A DNA stretch of 64,000 nucleotides from Hypsibius dujardini (taxonomy: Eukaryota > Tardigrada > Eutardigrada > Parachela > Hypsibiidae), in contig LRSR01009443.1 in the NCBI GenBank assembly GCA_001579985.1, positions 1 to 64,000 on the forward strand, in the 5' to 3' direction. Below the pieces are notes generated by a model. It had not been told where the DNA came from. It did no database searches and saw only the letters and a list, made by a program, of their open reading frames with translations. The translations under genes were made by a program, and so were the position numbers. Of the stretch, positions 11,690 to 21,306 are shown piece by piece (the stretch's first letter is position 1; the number at the start of each line of letters is the position of its first letter).

Positions 11690-12305
11690 CGAACGTCACA
11701 CCTGCCTGCCTGTCCTTCGCTCTGTCTCTCTGTTCGTCTGTCTTTCTGTCAGTCCGTCTTTGTCTGTCTGTTTTTCTGTTTGTCCGTCTTTCAATCTGTC
11801 CCTTTGTTCGTTTGTATACTCTTCGTCTCTCCGTCTCATCGTCTCTCTGTTTGTCGCCTGTGTCTGCCTGTCTCTCCGTCTCTACCCCTGTCTGTCTTTT
11901 TGCCCGTCCGTCTGGCCGTCTTTTCGTCTGGCCGACTGTCGGTGGGTCTGTCTTTCTGTTCATCCACCCATCCGCCTGTCCGGATATTCATTTGCCCACC
12001 TGCCCGTTTATTGGTCTATCTACCTGCCTGCCTCTGTCTGTCTGTCTGTCTGTTTGTCTACCCGTCTGTCTGTCTGTCTGCCTGCCTGCCTGTCTCGGTC
12101 TGTCTGTCTTTCTGCCCGTCCCTCCGTCTCTCCGTCCCTCCGTCTCTCCACATGTCTGTCTTTCTGTCCGTCTATTTCTTTGTCTGTTTGTTTGTCTGTC
12201 TGTCCAATCGACTATAAAAGTTTTACGTACACGTACACAGAAGTACACAGACAGACAGACAGACAGGCAGACAAAGAAACAGAAAGAGATAGACAGACAA
12301 AGAGA
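11690..12305. repeat. Degenerate TCTG tetranucleotide array with a strand switch at its right end
   Basis: About 530 bp of TCTG/CCGT/TTTG tetramers on + (11690-12213) is followed by a short unique piece and then the opposite-strand motif (ACAG) at 12246-12300. Long low-complexity open frames in both directions are artefacts of the array. Confidence 0.9.
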
Positions 12306-12420
12306 ATCTTAAACCTTGAATTGCGTAATAAATGAAAGTGCCCATGTGTTATCCGATTGATCTGCTTCATCAGCTTCTAAATTTTAATTCAATTGGTTAC
12401 GTTTTGACTAACATAGATAG

Positions 12421-12526
12421 TGTTGGGTGGTACCCAACAGGTAACCATCACGTACTAATGGTATAGTCTATCTAACTAGTTAACTCATTCCTATCTACCC
12501 TCACATTCTATAATGTACTTACTCAG
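12421..12526 (+). repeat. Interspersed repeat, copy 1 (second copy inverted at 59625-59721)
   Basis: Contains tatagtctatct and cctatctaccctcacattct followed by ataatgtacttactca. The reverse complement of 59625-59721 carries the same order with scattered differences. No coding content. Confidence 0.75.
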
Positions 12527-13371
12527 CTATTATTATGTACATAATTCCGCCATGTCGGCAGGAACTAGTACACTAGATCAGGAACTATTCTTTATCCCTG
12601 ACTATATAAGCGTATGTTCTACAGTAGTTTGCAACAGTTCCTACCTTTCCATTCTAATCTCCTCTACCAGTAAAGTCTTACCACTATTCTTCTCCTGTTA
12701 CCCAGTCTAATAGCTTGTATGTTCAGGTTATTTCGTCCTAGTAGGGACGGAGGCCTAACAATAGGGTTAGGGAAGATTGTCGGCAATTACAAGTGGTTTT
12801 TCCCCTAATTTTCTCTTTATCTCCTATTATTTTCACCCACAAAAAGGGCTGCTTTTTTATTGATTGTCTTGCCATTCCTTATCTCGGTGGTTCTTAATTT
12901 TTTTTAAACCGCTATGCTTTAGAGAGCTGTAAAGCGTTTTGAGTTTACGACATTTTCACAAATTTCGTGCGCAATTTTTAATTCGAATCCCTGTAGTTTT
13001 TATTTAAGTATAATTAATTACAGTTATTGCCATAGTATCAAACTAACCTTAATTTCACTTATTAAATAATTACATTGCATATCTCCCACCATTCGATGAC
13101 ATCACACCACATTTTATAGTGAAGGATGAATGTGTTGTTAATCAAGCTCGTAATACTGAAACGACATTTTTTAAAATTTTAAAACATGTATTAAATTTGA
13201 CCTTATCTTCATCACCGTGAAAATTGGCATCTTTTGAAACTGGCTATCTGCAAATTGAGTAGGTAGTTCCTGAAATAATTTGTGGATAACGCTTGGAGTT
13301 GAAAAAGCGGATCTCCAGTTTATAACTAGAGAAGACATCCCCATTGCAATCGGTACGACAGTACCTAATGA

Positions 13372-13547
13372 GGTCTGTACCTAGGTACAAAAGTACATAG
13401 GTACACCATTTTAGAGAATGGTCATGTACCGTTGTACCTAGACCTCTTTGTACCAGGTTCAGCTGTTCCTGACATGTTACGGTATGTGACGGGTACTGTA
13501 CTCATAAGGTTGTACTTAAAGGTACAAGGTACATAGGTACAGACCAC
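13372..13547. repeat. Small GTAC-rich inverted-repeat element
   Basis: Begins GGTCTGTACCTAGGTAC and ends GTACATAGGTACAGACC. The ends are near-perfect inverted repeats, and the interior has many GGTAC/GTACC motifs. About 176 bp and MITE-like. No clear target duplication is seen. Confidence 0.7.
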
Positions 13548-14055
13548 GCGGTGCCGCTTTCGTTAAGCTTGCTGCGAAACTCGCCAGCAGTCAAAGAATT
13601 CAGTCTTTTACCCGTGTGAAAGATGATTAGGAAAGCCGGTCTGCCTGGAATGAGCTGGCTGTTGCTCGTTATGTCTAGGGTATCGGCTACGTGAAGAGCG
13701 CATGGCTGCCGGAGCCATCATCGTCTCAAACAATGTTATCTCATGGCGATATTAGTGATATTGAGGAATTCTAATGTTTATACAACGTTCTCATTCATGG
13801 GACTGCAAAGTTAAGCACAATTTTCTTGCTCGTTTCCATTGCGGCTAAAGGAAACCAATAGCCATAGCAGTGTCTTCTTCAGCAGCAGTGATAAGCGTCT
13901 ATTTCAAGTCTCTCGGCTTACAGTTCTTTTCGTCGATTCTATGTTTGCGGTTTGCGCGTTTCTTCCGACAGTGTGCTTATTGTGGAGTACTAAATATTAC
14001 TAGCGAAATTAGAAATTTTTTAATTTTTAACAACATCCCTGACCTGTGTTTCTTC

Positions 14056-15441
14056 ATGGCTCACTTTCTACATTACCTCTCCATCGCGTTGGTTCTATGG
14101 AAACAGGCTGGTCATTGTTTTGCGGCTTGGGGCGAGTGTGACAGGCGCACCGGACCAGCAGGTAACTTTGGGTGTATTCAAGACAGCCGATATCAGGGCG
14201 AACAGTATGCCAACTGTCTGTCGGATGCATATATTAAACAAAAATCCGGCGGAAACCACTTTTGTTTGGACAGGACTGCGGTCTATTGCTGGTATCAATG
14301 CATGGCCGAAAATCATGATCTGTTTAGCGGGGTGGTCAGACCAGACTGCGCCTGTACCCCTGAACCGGACGATTCCTCCGCCACCGCCCTGCCGTTGCCG
14401 GAGCAGTGTTACAGCCCGGCTGGTCGCGACTGCACCTGGTACCGCGAGTGCCTCGAGCGGAAGCATTCTTGCACCGGGCATCAAGCCGGCTACGCCATTC
14501 GATATGCCGAGAAATTCTGCCAGCTGTACGGCGATCATTACAACTCCTTTTCCGATCAGGGTCAGCAGTGGGTCGATGGCGTACGGAAATGTCTACAGGT
14601 GTCGTTGGTGCCAATGATACGACCATACTACAACGGCGACTGTGCAGACATTAAACGGCAGGCATTCGCCTCTCACGCACCCTGCTACGTTGCACCGGGC
14701 TTCGGCGCGCCCTCCATGTGCCAACTGGGATCCCGCGACTGGTTTACCGCGTTCTGGACCATCAAAGACGCCTTTTTGACCTCCGACGCACTGGAGACTC
14801 TCACCGGCATCCTAGACGTCATGATAGCGTGCCCCAACCACCCACTAACTGGCGTTGCTGTTGGCGTGGTGGGTGATGTTGCGTTTACTGTTAGTCCTTT
14901 CGGTACGATGGTAGCCCTTCTGCTGCTATTACACGGTGACACTCCCAACAGACCCAAACGCGATGCCGACGAGCCCATTGGAATGGTCGATCGGTTTGAC
15001 TTAGCAGCCAAGGTCACCGACGCGGTCTCCGCTCACTTACAGTGGAATCACGATCAATTGGACTGGTTTACGTTCGTCCAGCAGGAGGATATCGAGGCCA
15101 GCGGTGGCATCAGATCGAATGTATCCGTCCACATTTGGCTCATCACGAAAAAAGCCAGCGTAGCCGTGGATCTTGGACAGGAAATCGGAAAGTTTCAAGA
15201 CTGGATCGCGTCGGGACGGGACGGCCTACGCTTGGAGGTGAATGGGACGCATTTCGAGCCAACCAGTCTGAGTGTGTGCGACACGACAGACTGCGGGAGG
15301 ATCAACTCAACCGTCATTGCTGCGCCTGCACCTCCGCCGACAGTAGCAGCAACAGCCACGGTCTTTGCGTGCAGCGCAACTGAACTTTGGATGCCAATCT
15401 GGCTTGCGATTACGTTTATTCTTCTAGCAATGCGTTTTTAG
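14056..15441 (+). CDS. Secreted Cys-rich protein, probably GPI-anchored, stanniocalcin-like in character
   Basis: Single exon, 461 residues. The start is the first ATG in an open frame that runs further upstream without a methionine. Residues 1-22 (MAHFLHYLSIALVLWK...) look like a signal peptide. Two Cys-rich blocks follow: one near 30-95 (FGCIQDSRYQ, YCWYQCMAEN, PDCACTP) and one near 115-235 (CTWYRECLERKHSC, YAEKFCQLYGDHYNSFS, QQWVDGVRKCLQ, SHAPCYVAPGF). The second block resembles an invertebrate family described as stanniocalcin-like; that assignment is from memory. A possible dibasic site (RPKRDA) and three N-glycosylation sites (NVS, NGT, NST) follow. The C-terminus is a Pro/Ala stretch plus a hydrophobic tail (LWMPIWLAITFILLAMRF), typical of a GPI signal. 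The gene is likely extracellular and cell-surface; its role is unknown. It is markedly GC-richer than its surroundings. Confidence 0.8.
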   Translation: MAHFLHYLSIALVLWKQAGHCFAAWGECDRRTGPAGNFGCIQDSRYQGEQYANCLSDAYIKQKSGGNHFCLDRTAVYCWYQCMAENHDLFSGVVRPDCACTPEPDDSSATALPLPEQCYSPAGRDCTWYRECLERKHSCTGHQAGYAIRYAEKFCQLYGDHYNSFSDQGQQWVDGVRKCLQVSLVPMIRPYYNGDCADIKRQAFASHAPCYVAPGFGAPSMCQLGSRDWFTAFWTIKDAFLTSDALETLTGILDVMIACPNHPLTGVAVGVVGDVAFTVSPFGTMVALLLLLHGDTPNRPKRDADEPIGMVDRFDLAAKVTDAVSAHLQWNHDQLDWFTFVQQEDIEASGGIRSNVSVHIWLITKKASVAVDLGQEIGKFQDWIASGRDGLRLEVNGTHFEPTSLSVCDTTDCGRINSTVIAAPAPPPTVAATATVFACSATELWMPIWLAITFILLAMRF

Positions 15442-16409
15442 ATGTTCGTCCTGCTTGTCCGACTTGGCGAAGAATATCGGGTGTTTGAGTTGTGGAGGCC
15501 CTAGTGCGGAGAGTGCTTCTCAGTTCTCCTTACCCACATTTTCAGTTTCGAGATGTCGGTTTTTTACGTGACTTTTCCCTTTCGACATTTTCAATATTTT
15601 TTATTGTTAACATCACAAAAGAAAATCCAAAAATAATTGTAAACGAAAGCCCCGAAAGCCCAAGGGTGTATTTTTAAAAAACTGAAATTTAGCATTTTTC
15701 GAGCATGTCGTCATCATACTGGTCAGGAAGCCAGACAAATTTTCAAAGTGATGTGATCAACTATCTTTTCCCAATTTTTACTATTTTTAGGAGAAAATTG
15801 ATCGGCTGACACAGTGGAATTTCAATATTTGGGTACACTCTGCCATGCTGCCTTTATCAATTGAGTTTAGTCGAGGATTGACACCATATTCGACGTACCC
15901 ATACTTGATACCTAATTCGACGCGCCTATAAAAACTACTGGATCAAATTCATCGAAACTATTTCTATCCAATATTCGCATCTGTCCAATGAGTCCTGTCA
16001 GCACGAGTTTTGGGATGAAAATGATCCTTGCGGATCAATACGACAAGGGAAGATTGGCTGAAACGTATACCTCTTGTTTGTCGTTAGAATGAGTTACCGC
16101 ACAAGTCTCGCGGAGCATTGAAAATGAAACAACTCGGACCCTTACGGAAAGCTAAAGTGAAAACGCCAACATTTAGTCCTATTCCAAGCAGAACAACAAT
16201 AAAAAAGGGGTTTTGCTTTTGTTTTGAGAAGACCTAGTTTGATCGAATTAGTGCGTCGGTTGCTACACTCGCGAGATTTATTCCAAAAATTACCTTCGCA
16301 CCCGGTATGTCCATGTCTTACGTATGGCAGAAATTTATCAGAGTCAAAGAAGAGCTACTAGTCACGCGAACAATTTACTTAAATTTCGATTCCGTTAAAA
16401 CGAATGCTT
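15442..16409. other. Intergenic, AT-rich
   Basis: Presumed 3' flank of the GPI-protein gene. No further gene or element is recognised. Confidence 0.4.
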
Positions 16410-16508
16410 TCAAGAATCGACACCTTCAAGCAATCCTTCCATGGTTCCAATTGTCAGCACTCGCGCCTGTCTCTCCCGGTACACCGCGTTGGAAAGCAGC
16501 AAAATACT
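16410..16508 (-). pseudogene. Decayed last exon of a GPCR related to the 3.5-kb receptor
   Basis: Reads SILLLSNAVYRERQARVLTI and onward to a stop, 32 codons. This parallels exon 2 of the 3486-4633 receptor (SILLLSNVVYRDRLARVLTI). The acceptor position reads caa|agt where the intact gene has cag|agt, so the AG is lost. It lies downstream, on the same strand, of the body relic at 20360-20815. It is therefore probably the other exon of that broken gene, now separated by the Harbinger insertion. Confidence 0.8.
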
Positions 16509-17458
16509 TTGTGCAACACAGATCCATTGGGGTAGCTTGCATTTGATTCATCGCAACAGCACCAGTAAGCCACTCCGTCAGCGCTTAATTGAACCTTTAA
16601 CTTACTGGCCCCAATAAAATATTTACACCGGAAGTATATCGCGAGGTAAATTGGGGAGGGTAGATGGGAGTATTAATTTACTCGCAAAATGTATTTCTTA
16701 GATTTCGCTTTTTTCACCCTGGAGAGTAAAAATGTTCTTCTAGTGCAATTTTGCTCAGGCGGTATAAAAAGCCACACATATCTCACAATTTTTTTATTTC
16801 GCATATCGCAGTACGAGTAAATTCAAACACAACAGCAAAAAACAACGAAGAGCCCGTGGAGCCTGGCAGACGGCAATGCGAAATTTGACCAACCCTGGAA
16901 CTGCCAAACTTGCAGATAGCCCTACCCGATTGATTCATTGATAAGCTCTCCAAAGATTTGCCTGATGCGTTCAACCGAGAATTCTGCCGTTGTCCTAGCT
17001 AAGTTTTGAAGCATAATTATTTTTGTTGAACCCTATATGATTTTCTAAATAACCCTATAATTTTAAATACACCCTAATCCTTAAAACGGCAGAAGTCTGA
17101 GAAAACGCAGGCACAAAAAAAACCACGCAGAGCCAATCAATAGATCAATCAAAGTAGTCTACCTAGAAATCATGCAGCTGCAACGGCCGGGCGAAATGCC
17201 AAGAAAACAATAGAGACGTTTAAGCAAACCGGCGTAAGCGTAACGTAAACTTAGGCGTAAGACCCGCTAAGTTTACGCTTACGACTGGATGTTTAAGCAC
17301 TCGGCGTAAGGATTTCGGCGTAAGGCGCAAGAGCAGGAAATTTCAAGGCCATTCTACTTCTCGGAATTAAGAATCAAGGCATGCATGCGAAGTGCATGCA
17401 GCTCTTACTTCAGTCTTTGAAGTAGAAACATTTTGACCGTTTTTTATTTTCTTAAAAT

Positions 17459-18475
17459 GACTTCACGTCGAACCCTGAAATTGGCATATGCCGCAGGATT
17501 GCTCTCTACTGAGTCTTTCATACTTTTATGGCGACGCAAAAAAGACCGTTTAAGCATAAATATCAGGCCAAAAAATTTTCATTTGAGAAACTGTCAGGTG
17601 AGACCTGCAAGGACGATTTCAGGTTGGAAAAGGCAGACATCAAGCGTCTTGCGGACTTGCTCAATATGCCGAAGAAGTTCCATCTTGCGAGCCGACTGAT
17701 AGTGAGCTCCCTCGAAGTCCTGTGCATCGTTCTGCGCCGGCTCTCTTATCCCGGCCGTCTGCGAGATCTCCAAACATTCTTCCCACGCCATCATACTACT
17801 TTGTCACGAATCTTTAACTTCGGTCTTAATTGGATCTACGAAAAGACCCATCATCTCATCGACACTCTTCAGCAGCCGTTTCTGACGAGAGAGCGAATGG
17901 ACCAATACGCGGCTGTGATCGCGAACGAGTCCGGCCATCTCTCTCGCGAAATGAGGATCTTTGCGTTCATCGACGGTACCTTCAAGCAGACCTGTAGGCC
18001 CGACAAGGACCAGCGCGTCATCTACAACGGTAAGGACAGACATCACGGCCTCAAGTACCAGGGAATCACTGCTCCGGATGGATTGATCCTTCACTTAGCC
18101 GGACCGTTTGAGGGTGCACGTCACGATGCCTACACCTACTTGGAGAGTTCTATTGAGGATGCGCTGCGCGCAAAAATGAAAGACGTCGGAAGGCAGTTCA
18201 GGCTGTACGGAGACCCTGCTTATACATTGAGTAACTTCCTGATCACGCCCTTCCGCAAAGCGACTGCAAAAGGTGAAATCGATTTCAATCAAATCATGGC
18301 GAGCGTACGTATTGCTGTTGAATGGTCTTTCGGCAAAGTTGTTCAGTTGTACGCTTTTAACGATTTCCGGAAGAACCTCAAAATCGACCTTCAGCCAGTG
18401 GCAAAAATGTTCATTGTATCGATTATTCTAACTAACATACACACTTGTCTTTATCAAAGTCAGATTGGAACGTAG
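17459..18475 (+). CDS. Harbinger transposase (DDE_Tnp_4 type), one apparent frame break near its start
   Basis: The main frame 17528-18475 (315 residues) carries the DDE triad in order: D in FAFIDGTF, D in RLYGDPAY and E in RIAVEWSFG. A helix-turn-helix-like stretch (LRDLQTFFPRHHTTLSRIF) precedes it. A neighbouring frame opens with ATG at 17459 (MTSRRTLKLAYAAGLL) and runs to LLWRRKK. It hits an A6 run at about 17538-17543, after which the main frame continues naturally. This suggests a one-base slip in the run, or that the start at 17528 is used. The C-terminus looks complete. Confidence 0.85.
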
Positions 18476-18727
18476 TTTGGAATGATGGCGCCCGCTCTCG
18501 AGGAGTATTTTGCCAAGTAATGCGATTGTTGTTGCTACGCATAAAAATGTCGCCGTGTATAGAGTGCTTCTTGTTGTTCTTCTTGTGACGTATGGTTTCC
18601 TGAAATAAACAGAACACATAATTTGTATTTTTCGAATTGAGTATTTGCCAGATGGCTGCTCAAACTGAGTATGTGCTACATGCATTAGGGTTTTTGTGTG
18701 CTGCGAAAAAAATGGCCTTACCAAATA

Positions 18728-19558
18728 TCACTCATAGTCATCGGTTCCGCGGCGTCGACGGTCATCACGCTCGTATCGTTCGTTACGGCGATCTCGCTTC
18801 ATGTCCAGTTTCTGCTTCTCAATGGCCATTTCCTGTCGTCGGATCTCTATTTGGTCGTCGTGCTTCTTTTCCTCCAACTTCAGCTTACTCTCCTCAAATT
18901 TCAGCTGGTTTTCCTCCAGCAAGACCCGGCGCTTGTGGACGGAGTCCTCCGCCATCATCCTTCGGGCAATTGCGCAGTCGATGTCGCGAACTTTCTTGGG
19001 CTTCTTGATGGGCGGGACTTCTTCTACGTCAGAGTTCGGATTGCTGTTGGTGTCCAGACCCTCTTCCTCATCTGTCGTGTTCAGACGTTTCTTGGACTTC
19101 AGTGTCTCGAGCGCGTCGGAACGAATCTTCTTCCCTTTGGCCTGGTCGTCCAGCAGGCGCTGCTTGTTGGTGCGACGTTCAACGGTTTTCTTGGCTGCCA
19201 AGGTGTCCTCTTCTCGTTGCATCTCGTTGCACTCCTGCAATTTCATTTTAATGGCGGTGATCTGCTCGGCTGTTCCGCTGGCCCATCTGGCTTTGGCTTC
19301 GTTTGCCTTCCACTTCGTCAGCAAGGTGTAGAACCAATTTTTGTAGCCTTTCACTTCCCGCGCAGCCGGGAACAGAGGGTCCAGCTCACTGTGGACATCT
19401 TCCCAGGTATGACTGACTGTTCCACGCATAGGCTTGTAGTGGAGAACCGCATCAACTAGGGCATCGTCTTCAGCGAATGTATAATTTGCACGCTTCTCGG
19501 TTGCCAGAGCAAAATTGGGATCCTCATCATGCATCATCACGGTTTGATTGTCGGCCAT
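18728..19558 (-). CDS. Harbinger-associated Myb/SANT-like DNA-binding protein
   Basis: 276 residues, intact from ATG to stop. The N-terminal domain, about residues 25-95 (YTFAEDDALVDAVLHYKPMR, TWEDVHSELDPLFPAAREVK, NWFYTLLTKWKANE), has the tryptophan spacing of a Myb/SANT-like domain. The middle is charged, with a possible nuclear localisation patch (IKKPKKVR). The C-terminal 80 residues form a long Lys/Glu/Arg coiled coil ending in an RDRRNERYERDDRRRR tail. In this family such proteins bind the transposon ends and help bring the transposase to the nucleus. Confidence 0.88.
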   Translation of the reverse strand: MADNQTVMMHDEDPNFALATEKRANYTFAEDDALVDAVLHYKPMRGTVSHTWEDVHSELDPLFPAAREVKGYKNWFYTLLTKWKANEAKARWASGTAEQITAIKMKLQECNEMQREEDTLAAKKTVERRTNKQRLLDDQAKGKKIRSDALETLKSKKRLNTTDEEEGLDTNSNPNSDVEEVPPIKKPKKVRDIDCAIARRMMAEDSVHKRRVLLEENQLKFEESKLKLEEKKHDDQIEIRRQEMAIEKQKLDMKRDRRNERYERDDRRRRGTDDYE

Positions 19559-20359
19559 GTTGTACGAATTTTCAAAGCAAAATAAATTCCCGAAGACCTA
19601 AATTCAAATTGTGTGCGAGTACTCTATAAATATTTGAAAATTTTATCATGTGGACAATTTCGTAGAAAATTATAGTCAGTTTAGATCCACAACATTATTT
19701 TACTGATGTGCAGAACTTAATTTCGGTTGTGCAGCAAAATTTGGCCAGGGAAAATTTTACTAAACTTTTCTTACTCCGTTCTTACGGCGAAACTTAAGGC
19801 CCATTGCCCTTTAAGTCAGGCAGTAGCGTAAGAAATTAACCGTAAGAGAGGCCACACCCTCGCCTCATTCCTATTGGTCCGTGTCCTTAAGTTTACGCTT
19901 ACGTTACGCTTACGCTACGCTTACGCCGATTGCTTAAACGTCCCTAATAACATCAGAAGATCAAAATTAAAAAAAACGAAAAAGACGCCAATTCTCCAAA
20001 TGCCAACAAATGCCCATCTTCAGGCGCTCGTTATTTGACACGTCATAGAAAATGAAGAAATAAACGTGATCGAAAATAATATAAATCTTGATGAAAATTT
20101 ACTCCTAGGTGCAATGAAAACCAAAAAAAAAACGAAAACCCGCCAAGAAAACCAAATAATTCTAAAAAATAAAATCGTAATTAGTCGCAAGAGCTTTTTT
20201 GTCCTGCAGAAAATTTCCAATACAGTTTTCTATCTCTCTTTACAACGGGCATAGTTTTGTTTACTCGAGCGGAGCAAATTTTGTACTTCCACTAGTAAAA
20301 ATTTACACCTCCCATTGAACGCCGCGTATAACGGGAGGACATTCGTCTCAGAATATTAT

Positions 20360-20815
20360 TAGGGCGGTGTAAATCCATACTGAAACAAGTTCAATGCCCT
20401 GGCCCACCAGCACTGACACCGGCTTAGTGCGGTACAGCTGGTGAAAGTGGAGAGTTAAAATGTAGTTCGGGGCAGCGCACACAGCGCTCACCAACAGCGT
20501 CACCAGCAGCATTTGCGCTAGCCTCACTCGCTGCTGGGTCGCCAGCTGCAGCGCAACAGGAGCTGGTGGTTGCATCTGGTGACGATGAACATTGATAAAC
20601 TGCCACCACCATCCCGCTTACGTGAGACTCCTTAGACCAGATCCTAAGCACCCCACATGTTGTGATAGCGTAGGGACGTATGAGAGGACGGGCACAAAAA
20701 AATCATTTAGCTTACCGGGCAGTATCAGGCTACACAGGCCCAACGTGTACCAGAAGATACGAGCTGCCCCGGCCGATGGATGTATGAAGACGACTACGAA
20801 AACAACGCAAACGAC
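20360..20815 (-). pseudogene. GPCR relic (TM4 to TM7) of the 3.5-kb receptor type
   Basis: Pieces in different minus-strand frames match the intact receptor: VVFIHPSAGAARIFWYTLGL near TM4, then LATQQRVRLAQMLLVTLLVS and AVCAAPNYIL across TM6, then ARALNLFQYGFTP in TM7. At least two frameshifts separate them. The donor after TM7 is gone: CCG is followed by CCCTAA, not GTAGGT. The upstream half (TM1-3) is missing and the relic abuts simple repeats at about 20815. The matching last exon lies at 16410-16508, beyond the Harbinger element. Confidence 0.85.
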
Positions 20816-20965
20816 TAGGAAAAACAGGAGTTATAGGAGGTATAAGAGTTATATGGAGGTAAAGGAGGTATAGGAGGTGTAGGGAGGTGTAGGGAGGTGT
20901 AGGGAGGTATAGAAGGTATAGGAGTTATGGGAGTTATGAGAGTTATTGGAGCTATAGCAATGTTT
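20816..20965. repeat. GGAGGTATA/GGAGGTGTA minisatellite
   Basis: Tandem 9-11-mers of the type gaggtatag, gaggtgtag and gagttatag. The same repeat in reverse complement is at 23942-24052. Confidence 0.85.
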
Positions 20966-21001
20966 ATAATGTTTTTTTTGTGGACGTCCCTACGAAAAAA
21001 C

Positions 21002-21145
21002 AATCTTATATAACTTATCCTTATATACTTAAACTTATATACTTATACTTATATACAGTACTTATACTGTATCTACATAAAGTACTTATACTTATTTACC
21101 TATATTTATATAGTCATACCTATATATTTATACTTATACAGTTAC
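21002..21145. repeat. TATACTTA-type AT-rich repeat
   Basis: Degenerate TATACTTA/TTATATAC units. The opposite strand of this motif dominates 23190-23690. Confidence 0.75.
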
Positions 21146-21217
21146 GTACTTAATTAAAGTCCATAGCCGAGGGCCAGAACACTGTATTCTAAGCTTAAAC
21201 TCGCTTTGGCCAAGTGT

Positions 21218-21236
21218 GAATGTCTGTCTGTGTGAT

Positions 21237-21281
<45 letters not shown>

Positions 21282-21306
21282 GACTGTCTCTCTGTCTGTC
21301 CGTCCA
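21218..21306. repeat. TGTC tetranucleotide microsatellite
   Basis: About 20 units of TGTC, with a long perfect core at about 21240-21285. Confidence 0.95.

Larger units (their letters stand above)
17212..19945. mobile_element. PIF/Harbinger DNA transposon, nearly whole
   Basis: 2734 bp. Terminal inverted repeats begin AGAGACGTTTAAGCAAACCG (left) and AGGGACGTTTAAGCAATCGG (right, reverse complement). They continue through GGCGTAAGCGTAACGTAAAC-type sequence with repeated GGCGTAAG blocks inside. AAT flanks both ends (17209-17211, 19946-19948), fitting a 3-bp target duplication. Two convergent genes lie inside: transposase on + and a Myb/SANT-like protein on -, the standard two-gene plan of the family. 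Confidence 0.92.

Noticed and set aside
11656-12335. Long Cys/Ser/Leu-rich open frames on both strands (about 145-218 codons)
   Set aside because: They are translations of the TCTG tetranucleotide array; composition is set by the repeat and all frames stay open together.
14095-14617. Overlapping frames of 147 and 165 codons inside the Cys-rich gene
   Set aside because: They lie inside the GC-rich coding exon; only the frame with signal peptide and ordered cysteines makes sense.
18698-19459. 253-codon open frame on + opposite the Myb/SANT-like protein
   Set aside because: Shadow of the charged coiled-coil frame on the minus strand.
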